A stretch of 43,517 nt of DNA from Gemmatimonadaceae bacterium (GCA_002726335.1 PBSR01000031.1:1-43517); one strand, 5' to 3'; shown: positions 16,987 to 25,643, counted from the stretch's first letter. The notes: generated from the sequence alone by a model not told the origin. Program-made: numbers and translations.

Positions 16987-17976
16987 TCAGATGTTCATCA
17001 GAACCTTGGCGCCCTCGGCATCGAACTGGAAACTCATTTCGCGCAATCCCTGCGCGGCCATGCGCTCGCGCAGGGCGCCGCGGTGCTGGGCGGGGCAATA
17101 GAACATGAGAAAACCGCCGCCGCCGGCACCCATGAGTTTGCCACCGAGTGCTCCGGAGCGCCGTGCTTCGTCATACCAGCGATCGATGTCGGGGTTCGAC
17201 ATCTTCGACGAGCGCTTCTTCTTCGTCTCCCAATGAGTATGCAGCAACTCCCCGAAGCGGTCGAGGTCGCCGTCTTCGAGAGTCTTCTTTATGTCGAGAC
17301 CGATCGCCTTGACTTCATGCAGGCTGTCGATGACCTGTTCGTCGCCCTTCAGGGTGTCCTGTTCCTGCTGCGACAGGATATCGAAGCTCTCCCGCTGGAT
17401 GCCGGTGAAGAAGACGACCATGCTGTTGCACAGTTCCTCCATCGTGTGCAGCGTGATCGACAGGGGAGAGACAGAGACGCGACCTTCGGTGTCGATGTCG
17501 AGGCAGGTCAACCCGCCGAAGGCGGCCAGGTAGTGGTCATGCTTGCCAGCCGGCTGGGCGCAACGTACGGCTTCGACGTGGTTGGCGGCCTCGGCCAGTT
17601 GCTGGCGCGGCAGCGGCTGCCGCTTGTATTCGTGCAGCGCCGCCAGCAGGGCCACCGTGAAGGAACCGGAAGATCCCATACCGGTTCGGCCCGGTACGTC
17701 GGCCATGGCGCCGATCTCCAGCCCGGTGCCGACTTCGCTGTAGAGCAGGCTCTCGCGCAACAGCGGATGGGCGATATCGGCGACGGACTCGACCAGCTCG
17801 GTTTCCGAGTACTTGACGCGTACGAAGTCTTCTACCTGCAAGGTGTTGAGCTGGATGAAGACGTACTTGTCGATGCCGGCCGAAAGGATGAAGCCGCCGT
17901 GTTTCTCGTAGTAGGACGGAAGGTCGGTACCGCCACCTCCGAGTGGAATTCTCAGGGGGGCACGTGTGGTGATCAA
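16987..17976 (-). CDS. hddA: GHMP-family sugar kinase, D-glycero-D-manno-heptose 7-phosphate kinase-like
   Basis: 329 residues. The start is TTG at 17976, supported by GGAG 7 nt upstream and by the family N-terminus (ITTRAPLRIPLGGGGTDLP). The GHMP ATP motif is PGRTGMGSSGS (95-105) and the C-terminal glycine-rich motif is KLMGAGGGGFLMF. The HddA group phosphorylates the anomeric carbon of heptose 7-phosphate; a fucokinase-like activity is a close alternative. One feature is unusual: the segment AGKHDHYLAAFGG has histidines where I recall glutamines in most relatives (GKQDQY). It lies 57 nt upstream of gmhA in the same direction, which supports a heptose role. Confidence 0.85.
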   Translation of the reverse strand: MITTRAPLRIPLGGGGTDLPSYYEKHGGFILSAGIDKYVFIQLNTLQVEDFVRVKYSETELVESVADIAHPLLRESLLYSEVGTGLEIGAMADVPGRTGMGSSGSFTVALLAALHEYKRQPLPRQQLAEAANHVEAVRCAQPAGKHDHYLAAFGGLTCLDIDTEGRVSVSPLSITLHTMEELCNSMVVFFTGIQRESFDILSQQEQDTLKGDEQVIDSLHEVKAIGLDIKKTLEDGDLDRFGELLHTHWETKKKRSSKMSNPDIDRWYDEARRSGALGGKLMGAGGGGFLMFYCPAQHRGALRERMAAQGLREMSFQFDAEGAKVLMNI

Positions 17977-18031
17977 CGCAATGCTCCGCGGTCGTCGAGA
18001 TGAGAAGGTTGCTGGTGTATGTACAGACGCT

Positions 18032-18757
18032 TCAGGGCGGGGAAAAAGCGCCGGATTCTACCGCGCGGAGCGTGGCTTCATACCGTTCGGGAGTATCGGT
18101 CGAAAATAGCTGCCCCTGTAACCGATGTCCATAGAGGTGTTGGCCGTCGGCCAGCAGTTCGGGAAGCACATCGTGGGCGAAATCCGGACTCCCTGTCGAA
18201 GCAATCGTATCGAGGACGTGAGGGTGTACGGCGTAGATGCCACCATTGATGAGGTAGTCGTCGAACACCTGGTCCGGCTCAGGCTTTTCCAGCCAGCGAT
18301 CGATGCGGCCGTTCTCATCCAGGCCGACGATGCCGCGCCCGGCCGGGTCGGGCATCCAGAGCAGGCCAACGGTCATGGCCGCGCCGGCGGCCAGGTGGTC
18401 GCGCCAGAGGGCGCCCAGGTCGGCGTTGGTCAGGTTGTCGGCGTAGTAGACGAGAAAATCCTCGTCGCGGAAGTGGTCGGCTACCGGGCCCAGCGCACCA
18501 GCGGTCCCCAGCATCCGGGGCTCAAGGGAATAGCGGATCGAAACATCAAAAGCACTGCCGTTGCCGAAGTGATCACGGATCTTGTCAGGCAGGTGACTGA
18601 GATTGATGACGAGGTCGTCGAAGCCGTGCTGCCGCAGCAGGTTCACGACATGTTCGAGAAGAGGCCGATCACCGATGGGGATCATCGGTTTCGGCACGCT
18701 GTCAGTGAGGGGGCGCAGGCGAGTGCCCCGACCGGCGGCGAGTACCATGGCCTTCAT
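18032..18757 (-). CDS. sugar-1-phosphate nucleotidyltransferase (HddC/GMP-type)
   Basis: 241 residues from the ATG at 18757; a longer frame upstream overlaps the epimerase and is not real. The nucleotidyltransferase signature is at the very start (VLAAGRGTRLRPLT at 5-18, K23 in PKPM), with the second-metal region YYADNLTN and LINGGIYAV in the middle. The family joins an NTP to a sugar 1-phosphate. With gmhA and hddA beside it, a heptose 1-phosphate guanylyltransferase (HddC) is the likeliest job; a mannose-1-phosphate or glucose-1-phosphate enzyme is the alternative. It lies 13 nt after the epimerase stop and 55 nt before the kinase start. Confidence 0.86.
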   Translation of the reverse strand: MKAMVLAAGRGTRLRPLTDSVPKPMIPIGDRPLLEHVVNLLRQHGFDDLVINLSHLPDKIRDHFGNGSAFDVSIRYSLEPRMLGTAGALGPVADHFRDEDFLVYYADNLTNADLGALWRDHLAAGAAMTVGLLWMPDPAGRGIVGLDENGRIDRWLEKPEPDQVFDDYLINGGIYAVHPHVLDTIASTGSPDFAHDVLPELLADGQHLYGHRLQGQLFSTDTPERYEATLRAVESGAFSPP

Positions 18758-18770
18758 GGCGACAGACGCG

Positions 18771-19904
18771 TCAGGCGGATGCTCGTGGCGCGGCCTTGCG
18801 GATGACTCCGGCCGAGCGCATCGCATCCTGACTGCGGGCGTAAAAATCCTCGAGGTTGGGCTGCTGCCCGACCCATTCGACATACTCGGCGAGGAAGTCC
18901 TCCATGGCTCTCTCCGGGCGCCAGCCCAGCGAGCCGATGGCCTCCCACGAGGACACCGTGTGGCGCGTGTCCCCGAAGCGATACTCGCCACTGACCTGCG
19001 GCTCGATCTGTTGTTTGCCGCAGAGCCTGGTCAACAACCTGGCGACCTCGAGCACGGTCGTCATCTTCTGCCCGGCGGCATTGAAGTTGCGGAAGTTCGC
19101 CCTCTCATCTTCGAGGGCCAGGACGTTGGCGCGGGCCACGTCGTGGACGGAAACATAGTCCCGTTGCTGCAGTCCATCCTCGTAGACGACGGGGGGCTGG
19201 TCGTGGAGCAGGCGCAGCGTGAATATCCGAGCCACGCCGCTATAGGCATTATAGAAGGAATTGCGTGTACCCTGAACGATGGAGTAGCGCATGTTCGCCA
19301 CCGGGATTTCATACTTGCGGCCCAGGTTCAGACTCGTCAGCTCGAGGGCGTACTTCGAGATGCCGTAGGCGGTGTGCGGCTGCACGGGGGCGGTCTCGAC
19401 CAGCGGCAATGGGCTGACCACCTGGCCGCAGGTAGGGCACAGGCTTTCCCAGTCGCCACGAGCCAGCTGTTCTTCCGGTCGGGAGGGCGGGTGGATCTCG
19501 CCGCAGGCTGAACACTCATAACGGCCTTCTCCGTACACCGACTGGGACGAAGCCGAAACGATCTTCTGTATGGGCAGGTTGTTGCCGACGATCAGTTCGA
19601 ACAACAACGCCGTGCTCACCGTATTGACGGCGAAGTACGTGCTGAAGTCGGGCATGTAGTCCTGATACGCCGCCAGGTGAATGATGCCGTCGACACCATC
19701 CAGAGCTTTCAACAGGGTGTCGGCATCGCGCACGTCGCCGACGACTTTGTCGATGCCCGGGTCCAGATAGTCCGGCCACCCGTGGGGATGCACACGCTGC
19801 TGCAGGGAGTCGAAGATGCGTACGTCGTAGCCGCGCTGCAGTAGACAGTCGGCCGTATGGGAGCCGATGAAGCCGGCTCCGCCAGTGACCAGGATGCGCT
19901 TCAG
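18771..19904 (-). CDS. extended-SDR NDP-sugar epimerase with Zn-ribbon insert (dTDP-L-rhamnose 4-epimerase-like)
   Basis: 377 residues if started at CTG 19904, where GGAGAG lies 8 nt upstream and the protein begins MKRILVTGGAGFIG (Rossmann motif 7-14). A GTG at 19964 would add 20 residues unlike the family and falls inside the promoter, so it is disfavoured. Catalytic residues are S119/S120, Y180 and K184 (YGISK). After the SASSQSVYGEGRY strand there is an insert with two CxxC pairs (C131, C134, C156, C159), a zinc-ribbon-like element seen in a subset of NDP-sugar 4-epimerases. Product: an epimerised NDP-hexose or -heptose for surface glycans. It is the first gene of the minus-strand heptose run. 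Confidence 0.87.
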   Translation of the reverse strand: MKRILVTGGAGFIGSHTADCLLQRGYDVRIFDSLQQRVHPHGWPDYLDPGIDKVVGDVRDADTLLKALDGVDGIIHLAAYQDYMPDFSTYFAVNTVSTALLFELIVGNNLPIQKIVSASSQSVYGEGRYECSACGEIHPPSRPEEQLARGDWESLCPTCGQVVSPLPLVETAPVQPHTAYGISKYALELTSLNLGRKYEIPVANMRYSIVQGTRNSFYNAYSGVARIFTLRLLHDQPPVVYEDGLQQRDYVSVHDVARANVLALEDERANFRNFNAAGQKMTTVLEVARLLTRLCGKQQIEPQVSGEYRFGDTRHTVSSWEAIGSLGWRPERAMEDFLAEYVEWVGQQPNLEDFYARSQDAMRSAGVIRKAAPRASA

Positions 19905-19948
19905 GGTGGGTGCTCTCCAGCGTCTGTTCGGAATGTGAGAAGAGCAGG

Positions 19949-19979
19949 CAAATATAGACCCCACTTAGGGTTACGGCAA
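19949..19979 (-). promoter_or_regulatory. putative promoter of the heptose/epimerase operon
   Basis: Minus strand TTGCCG (19979-19974), 17 nt, TATATTTG (19956-19949), a full match to TAnnTTTG. The expected transcript start near 19943 lies downstream of the GTG at 19964, so only the CTG at 19904 could be used from this promoter. It is back to back with the plus-strand promoter at 19989. Confidence 0.6.
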
Positions 19980-19988
19980 CTTGCCTCG

Positions 19989-20019
19989 TTGACGAAACGG
20001 TCCGAAACGGGTTAGTTTG
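19989..20019 (+). promoter_or_regulatory. putative promoter of the SGNH-YfhO-GT117 operon
   Basis: TTGACG (19989-19994), 17 nt, TTAGTTTG (20012-20019), about 20 nt before the ATG at 20040. The sequence GGTTAGTTTGC recurs at 25580. Confidence 0.45.
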
Positions 20020-20039
20020 CCGCCGCCGTTGAGCGTCAC

Positions 20040-21182
20040 ATGAGAGGAGAGGCGAGTGGTCAGCGCGTGAGAGGTCGTATTTTGCTGTGTACCGGCGCCA
20101 TCGCCGTGTGTCTGGTAGCGGCTGAACTGTTTCTGGCTCTCGTGGCACCGCAGGTGCACCGGCTGCCGGATGTCTGGACCCATGATCCCGGCCTCGGCTG
20201 GGTGCATCAACCGGATGCCGAGGGACGGCTCGTGACTCCCGAGTTCGACGTGGCCTATCGGATCGATGCCGCCGGGCGTCGTCAGCATGGCTCGGGGGAA
20301 TCACCCGGAGGCGTCCACCTGCAGCTCTACGGTGATTCCTTCGCCGAGGGCTGGGGCGTCGACGTCGAGGACGGACTGGCGGCTCAGCTCGAGGCACGTC
20401 TGCACTTCTCCCGTGGTGTGGCGACCACCAACTACGGCACTGCCGGGTACGGCACGGATCAGGCCATGCTGCTCTTCGAGCGGGTGGGTTCGGCGCTGTC
20501 TCCCGATGTTGTCCTGCTCCTGTTCTACGCCAATGATCTGTGGAACAACGTGAGCCGGCGGGGTATGGGTGCCCGGCGCGGCGCCAAGCCTTTCTTCCGC
20601 CCTTCGGGAGGCGCCCTGCAGCTGATGGGCACTCCCATCCCTGAACCCGCGCCGCGGACACCGTCACTGCGACAGTTCCTCGGAGAGCGGTTGCACCTGT
20701 GGGCGCTGGCACACAGGGCGCTGGCGACGGAGAGACCGCTGCCGCTGGCGCAGATGCGTCAGTTCTACGGTGGTCTGTACGGTCGCGATCAGGCATCCTA
20801 CCGGTCGGTGTGGGAGCTGACGGAGAGACTTCTCGGAGAGTTCGCCCGGCTGTGCCGCCAGAACGGGGCTGAATTCGTCCTCGTCTACGCTCCCGCGATC
20901 GTGCAGATCGAAGCCGATGGCTGGCGTACGAAGAGAGATCTCCACGACCTCACCGGCGACTACGACCTGAGTCACCCTGGCCGCCAGCTGCAGGCCATCT
21001 CGAATCGTCAGAAGATCCCCCTCGTCGACCTGACGCCGGTCTTTGCCGCCGCAGCGGCACAGCAGACGCTCTATTTCCGTGACTCGCACTGGAACGAGGC
21101 GGGTCACCGGCTGGCGGCAGAGACGGTGGCCGAAGCTCTGGCTCGTCTGAGGATCGCTGCACTGTCAGGGCGTGATGGCTGA
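20040..21182 (+). CDS. membrane-anchored SGNH/GDSL-family protein
   Basis: 380 residues. One N-terminal membrane helix or uncleaved signal (residues about 13-35, ILLCTGAIAVCLVAAELFLALV) places the rest in the periplasm. SGNH blocks are visible: I, YGDSFAEGWG with the nucleophile Ser; II, NYGTAGYGTDQ; III, LLFYANDLW with the Asn; V, DSHWNEAGHRL with the Asp and His. All four catalytic residues are present, so it should hydrolyse or transfer an acyl ester, most likely an acetyl group on a glycan (AlgX/AlgJ-like and related proteins are analogues). It overlaps the next gene by 8 nt, and the trio to 25562 looks like one envelope-glycan operon. Confidence 0.85.
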   Translation: MRGEASGQRVRGRILLCTGAIAVCLVAAELFLALVAPQVHRLPDVWTHDPGLGWVHQPDAEGRLVTPEFDVAYRIDAAGRRQHGSGESPGGVHLQLYGDSFAEGWGVDVEDGLAAQLEARLHFSRGVATTNYGTAGYGTDQAMLLFERVGSALSPDVVLLLFYANDLWNNVSRRGMGARRGAKPFFRPSGGALQLMGTPIPEPAPRTPSLRQFLGERLHLWALAHRALATERPLPLAQMRQFYGGLYGRDQASYRSVWELTERLLGEFARLCRQNGAEFVLVYAPAIVQIEADGWRTKRDLHDLTGDYDLSHPGRQLQAISNRQKIPLVDLTPVFAAAAAQQTLYFRDSHWNEAGHRLAAETVAEALARLRIAALSGRDG

Positions 21183-23703
21183 CAGGATCGTTCCATGGAA
21201 AGCGGACGCCCTCTGCCTCGGGGGACTCGCCCTGGCAGTGGTCGGCTTCTTCCCGCAGGTCGTCATCGACGGCGGCTGTTTCTTCGTGCAGGACATGATG
21301 GTGCAGAATGTGCCCTTCAGACACTTCCTGCACGAAGCCTTCGTCGCCGGCAGGCTGCCGCTCTGGGAGCCCCGCATCAACGCTGGTTTTCCGCTGTTCG
21401 CCGAGGGCCAGGTGGGCGCTCTCTACCCACCGAACTGGGCCGGGGCGACGCTGCTGTCTCCGGCACGTGCATCGACCTGGTCGGTCCTGCTGCACCTGTG
21501 GGCGGCATCGGCCGGCGCCTTTCTCTATCTGCGCCACGGGCTGCATGTCGGTCGAGCCGGCGCCCTGACGGCAGGTGTGTGTTTCGGCTTGAGCGGGTAT
21601 CTCGTCGTGCGCGTCATGTCTCCCTCTTTTGTCGCCGCCACCGCCGGCATCCCTTTCCTCTTTCTGCTCGTCGAGTCCGGATTGCAGCACCGACGTCCCG
21701 CCAGGCTGGGTGCCGCCGGCGCCGTGGTCGCCCTACAACTGCTGGCCGGACACCCGCAAGCGGCCAGTTATGGCGCCCTGGCGGCGCTGGGGTATGGCGC
21801 CATCCGCGCTGGCCAGTTGCAGCGCGTCCGGGTGGCCATCATCGGCTGTGCGATCGCCGTCCCCGGCATGCTCATCGCCGCGGTGCAGCTGCTGCCCACC
21901 TTCGAGCTGGCGCAGCTTTCACTCCGCGCCGGGGGCATCGACTACGCCCAGTTCGTCAAGATGTCGCTGCCTCCGGAGAGGCTGCTGTTGCTGCTGCTCC
22001 CCGACCTGTTCGGCAACTCGGCCCATGGTTCCTATTGGGGCAGCGCCGAGGGTTTCTTCATTCAGCTCTGTCCCTTCGTGGGCGTCCTCTGCCTGCTGCT
22101 GGCCTTCATCGGGGCCCGGGAAGGCCGATCGACGACGCGGTTCTTCTTTGTTCTGCTCGCCCTGCTGGGCCTGTCGTTGTCCCTCGGACGATATACGGGG
22201 TTCTTCGAACTGCTGCACCGGATTCCGCTTCTGAGTCAGTTCCGTATCCCGACCCGATTCCTGCTCTGGTGGGCTTTTGCCATCGCCGTGTTGGCTGGTC
22301 TCGGTGTCGACCGGCTCGTGGGCGACCCGAAGCCGTTGCGCACACCTTGGCGTCTGCCGTGGGCGATCTGTGTCCTCAGCGTCATCGGCGCTACCGCCTT
22401 CGTGTGGGGCGACGGCAGTCGAGAGACGGTCGAACTGGCTGCCGGGGCCCAGGACGTACTCAGCCATCTCCACGCCGATCTGGCCACCGGTCTGTGGCGC
22501 GCTCTGGCAGTCCTGGCTGTGGCAGCGGTCCTGTTTTCCGGGCGTTTCCGTCGGCAGGCCGCGGCTCCGGCCCTGACCGTCATCGCCGTCCTCGTCGTCA
22601 CCTGGGCGGAGTTGCACAGCTTTGCCGGAGACTTCAATGGTGTCTTGCCGGAGGACGCCTACGCCCTTCAGCCGGCAACGGCGCGGGCCATCCATCAGGA
22701 CGATAGAAACCGGCAGGCAGCCGCCGGTACAGAAGCCTCTCCGGAGGTGCCAGCCTGGGGGCGTTTCCGTATTGCCAGTCTGATCTCGGAGAGGAACACA
22801 CCCTACGACTGGCATGCGGGTTGGGCTCTGAACACCTCCTCCTACCGACTGTATGCGGAAACGTTGAGGATGTACAGCGCCGGACTCTACGGTCTGGCCA
22901 ACACGACGCCTGGTTGGAGCCCCCTGCACCTGACCTCCCATTGGGAGTTCTCCCAGGGCTACCCGGCCTGGCTGGGCCTGGCGAACGCCCGTTATGTGGT
23001 GACACACAGACCGTTGCCCGCGCAGATCGCGGAGCCTGTGCACACCGGTCAGGTCTCCGTCTCCCGCCTGCGCCAGTCCCTGCCCCGGGCGTGGGTCGTA
23101 CCCGAGGCGATCATTCTGCCAGCAAAGGGGGCACGATTGCGGCACATGCGTTCGCCCTCCTTCGACCCTCGGCGGCAGGTCGTGATCGACCGTGAGCCGC
23201 TGCAGGGGCCGGTGTCGGGGGCCGGGTTCGCCGCAGTACGTATCGTCAGGTATGAAGCGGAGCACGTCGCCATCGATCTGCCCGGAGGGGATGGCTACCT
23301 GGTCCTGTCCGACACCTACGCGCCGGGTTGGCTGGCCCGCGTCGATGGCGTCGAACGGGAGATCCTACTCGCCAACCATACGTTTCGTGCGGTTCCCGTC
23401 TTGGCCGCCGACAAGCGCGTCGAGTTCGACTATCGACCGGGCACGGTGGTGGCCGGCGCCTGGATCAGCGGGGCGGCGATGCTGTTGTGGCTGACGCTGT
23501 GTCGGCTGGCTCGCCCAGGTGGGGGCACTCTGCGCCAAGGCGCTGAACAGCTGCACGAGAAGAAGTCTACCATCCTGATGCCGCTGGCTGTGCAGATCGG
23601 CCTCGTGGTAGCGCTCTACGGATTCGCCACGGAAACCGAGCTCTGGGTGGGCGCCGCAGACCGCCTGCAGCCCGTGCAGATCCTGCGCGAGGCGTTTCCT
23701 TGA
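21175..23703 (+). CDS. YfhO-like polytopic membrane protein (GT-C type)
   Basis: 842 residues from ATG 21175, overlapping the upstream stop (21180-21182); GTG at 21172 would add one residue. The N-terminal two thirds has about a dozen hydrophobic helices with short loops, beginning LGGLALAVVGFFPQVVIDGG and including FRIPTRFLLWWAFAIA, a hallmark of the YfhO/GT-C family. The C-terminal third is extracytoplasmic and soluble (LSDTYAPGWLARVDGVE...), ending in further membrane helices. YfhO-type proteins are polyprenyl-sugar-dependent glycosyltransferases or relatives that modify wall polymers or lipid-linked sugars; the acceptor here is unknown. It lies between the SGNH gene and a GT117-like gene, supporting a common glycan function. 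Confidence 0.83.
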   Translation: MADRIVPWKADALCLGGLALAVVGFFPQVVIDGGCFFVQDMMVQNVPFRHFLHEAFVAGRLPLWEPRINAGFPLFAEGQVGALYPPNWAGATLLSPARASTWSVLLHLWAASAGAFLYLRHGLHVGRAGALTAGVCFGLSGYLVVRVMSPSFVAATAGIPFLFLLVESGLQHRRPARLGAAGAVVALQLLAGHPQAASYGALAALGYGAIRAGQLQRVRVAIIGCAIAVPGMLIAAVQLLPTFELAQLSLRAGGIDYAQFVKMSLPPERLLLLLLPDLFGNSAHGSYWGSAEGFFIQLCPFVGVLCLLLAFIGAREGRSTTRFFFVLLALLGLSLSLGRYTGFFELLHRIPLLSQFRIPTRFLLWWAFAIAVLAGLGVDRLVGDPKPLRTPWRLPWAICVLSVIGATAFVWGDGSRETVELAAGAQDVLSHLHADLATGLWRALAVLAVAAVLFSGRFRRQAAAPALTVIAVLVVTWAELHSFAGDFNGVLPEDAYALQPATARAIHQDDRNRQAAAGTEASPEVPAWGRFRIASLISERNTPYDWHAGWALNTSSYRLYAETLRMYSAGLYGLANTTPGWSPLHLTSHWEFSQGYPAWLGLANARYVVTHRPLPAQIAEPVHTGQVSVSRLRQSLPRAWVVPEAIILPAKGARLRHMRSPSFDPRRQVVIDREPLQGPVSGAGFAAVRIVRYEAEHVAIDLPGGDGYLVLSDTYAPGWLARVDGVEREILLANHTFRAVPVLAADKRVEFDYRPGTVVAGAWISGAAMLLWLTLCRLARPGGGTLRQGAEQLHEKKSTILMPLAVQIGLVVALYGFATETELWVGAADRLQPVQILREAFP

Positions 23704-25562
23704 GGCGCGATTGGCTGGTTGCCGCGGGGCTGTACCTGGCGACGGTCGCGGTCTATCTGCGGACCCTGTGCGCCTGGGTCTACGTCGAGGGGTCCGGGGA
23801 GTTGATCGGTGCCGCCTGGTGGCTGGGCACACCCCATCCGACGGGGTATCCGCTCTACGTGCTGCTGGCGCGGTCGGTCGCGTTGCTGCTGCCCATAGCA
23901 TCGCCGGCAGCGGCGGTGAACGGGGCCACGGCGCTGCTGTCGGCGGGGGCGGCACCGGTATTCTATCTGCTGTTGCGTCAGCGCGCCCTGCCGCGAGCGT
24001 CGGCGGCGTCGGCGGCGTGCCTGCTGGTTTCCGGCAGGACGTTCTGGAGCCAGGCAGTCGTCGCCGAGGTGTACGGGCTCTTCGTTCTCGTATCGGTGCT
24101 GCTGCTGGCAGTATGCCTGAAGGCCCGCGACGCGGGTTCTTCCCGGGGGCGCTGGCTGTTGCTGAGTGGGTATGTGGGTGGCCTGGCGGCGACCTGTCAT
24201 CTGCAGGCGGTCCTGCTGCTGCCATCGGCACTGGGTGTGGCCCTCTGGCGGGGGCGGAAACATCTGGTCGGACTTGCCGGGGATACGTCTCGTCTCCTCG
24301 TTGGCGGTGCCGGTGGTGCCAGTCTGCTGTTGTATCTGCTCGTACGCAACGACATCGGTCCCGGGTTCCACTGGGGCAGTCTCGGTACAACGGGCGAGTT
24401 GTACGATCACGTCACGGGGGCTCTTTATCAGGCTTCCTTTGTCCTGCCCCCGTCACCGGTTCTGCTGGCGGCTCTGGCCCGGCTCGGCGGGCAACTGGCC
24501 TCCGAGTGGCCGGCTTTTCTGTTGCCCGCCGGCGTCTGGGGGACTGCGGTGGCGTGGCGCCGGGACCGTCCCTTCGCCGTCGCCGTGCTCGGTGCTGCCG
24601 CTCTGAATCTGACGGCCGGCGTCGTCTATCATCGCGACCCGGCGGGTATACATGTGTTCTTCCTCCTTCTGCTTACCTGCGCCTGTGCCACGATGGGGGC
24701 GGGGCTGGGCGACCTGGAGCGCCGCCTGCGGCGACGTATGTCTTCGGTGGTGCCGGCACTGATCATCCTCAGCCCGGGCGTCACGACCGTTGCCGCCAAC
24801 TGGGACACGAACGATCGCTCCGGGGCCAACCTGCCAGAGCTGTACGGACGTCAGGTATTGCAGGAGCTGCCGCCAGACACGGTGCTGCTCACCGATGGTG
24901 ATGACGCCAGCTACATCGTCGACTACCTGCATCGCGTGGAAGGTGTGAGACCCGACGTCAGGATCTTTCACCGGATGGGACGGGGAACGGATATGGCGGT
25001 TGGCACCGGACCCGAGTCTGCCAGGGCACGTCGGCGACGCCACAGCGAGGCATCTCTGCTGAGTTCGGATCAGGTTGTGCATTTCCTCGTGGCGCGAAAC
25101 ATGCCCGCCAGGGGATTCCGCTTCTCCCCGCGGGGGTTGTCGTATCGCGCCATACGGGTGGGCGAAGCCGCTTTGCCGGACACCAGTCCTGCACCCACGG
25201 CGCTGCTGTCGGAGGCCGGGGTGGTCGACGATCCCTGGGTGGACAAGCTGCGGGCCAACTGTTGGTACATGGAGGCGGAGGCGCTGAAACAACAGGGGAG
25301 GAGTCGGTTGGCGGCAGACAGGTATTCCCAGGCAGGCCGGGCCGCGCCGAGATCTCGGTCGATGAATTATAACGTGGGCCTTCAACTGTTGCGGCTCAAT
25401 GAGTTAGAGGCTGCTGCAGGTTTCGTCATGAAGGCGATCGATATCGATCCTGCGCGATCCGGGCCGTATGAACTTGCCGCCTCGATTCTGACCCGCCTCG
25501 GTCGTCACGCCGAAGTTCAGCAAGTGCACAAACGGGCATCGAAGTGGGCCTACATACCTTGA
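23700..25562 (+). CDS. DUF2723/GT117-like membrane protein with C-terminal TPR-like helices
   Basis: 620 residues. It starts at TTG 23700, whose TTGA overlaps the upstream stop, with GAGG 7 nt before. The DUF2723 signature GTPHPTGYPLYVLLAR is at about residues 43-58, after SGELIGAAWW; about ten membrane helices follow (up to roughly residue 370). The C-terminal 200 residues are soluble, with LLTDGDDASYIVDYLHRV and TPR-like helices (LKQQGRSRLAADRYSQAG, NYNVGLQLLRLNELEAAAGF). The family occurs widely in Bacteroidota and relatives, where GT117 members are glycosyltransferases of the O-linked protein glycosylation type. The trio with the SGNH and YfhO-like genes is probably an envelope glycosylation module. 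Confidence 0.85.
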   Translation: MRRDWLVAAGLYLATVAVYLRTLCAWVYVEGSGELIGAAWWLGTPHPTGYPLYVLLARSVALLLPIASPAAAVNGATALLSAGAAPVFYLLLRQRALPRASAASAACLLVSGRTFWSQAVVAEVYGLFVLVSVLLLAVCLKARDAGSSRGRWLLLSGYVGGLAATCHLQAVLLLPSALGVALWRGRKHLVGLAGDTSRLLVGGAGGASLLLYLLVRNDIGPGFHWGSLGTTGELYDHVTGALYQASFVLPPSPVLLAALARLGGQLASEWPAFLLPAGVWGTAVAWRRDRPFAVAVLGAAALNLTAGVVYHRDPAGIHVFFLLLLTCACATMGAGLGDLERRLRRRMSSVVPALIILSPGVTTVAANWDTNDRSGANLPELYGRQVLQELPPDTVLLTDGDDASYIVDYLHRVEGVRPDVRIFHRMGRGTDMAVGTGPESARARRRRHSEASLLSSDQVVHFLVARNMPARGFRFSPRGLSYRAIRVGEAALPDTSPAPTALLSEAGVVDDPWVDKLRANCWYMEAEALKQQGRSRLAADRYSQAGRAAPRSRSMNYNVGLQLLRLNELEAAAGFVMKAIDIDPARSGPYELAASILTRLGRHAEVQQVHKRASKWAYIP

Positions 25563-25588
25563 CTTCTGCCCGGACACAGGTTAGTTTG
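25559..25588 (+). promoter_or_regulatory. putative ptsN-like gene promoter
   Basis: TTGACT (25559-25564), which includes the upstream stop codon, 16 nt, TTAGTTTG (25581-25588). It would give a leader of about 115 nt to the ATG at 25707. Confidence 0.35.
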
Positions 25589-25615
25589 CGCCCCCGTAAG
25601 TACTCCCGACCGGGG

Positions 25616-25643
25616 CCCATCAAGCCGCGCCCATCGAGCCGCC
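25616..25643 (+). repeat. two tandem 14-bp units in the leader of the EIIA gene
   Basis: CCCATCAAGCCGCG (25616-25629) and CCCATCGAGCCGCC (25630-25643), 12 of 14 identical. A flanking ACCGGGG (25609-25615)/CCCCGGT (25651-25657) could close a stem around them, so the pair may sit in a structured 5' leader. Confidence 0.45.

Noticed and set aside
19904..19964. GTG at 19964 as the epimerase start
   Set aside because: It falls within the spacer of the best-matching promoter and adds residues unlike the family.
21919..23265. 448-codon minus-strand open frame opposite the YfhO-like gene
   Set aside because: Gln- and Glu-rich antisense of membrane codons; no fold or start signal.
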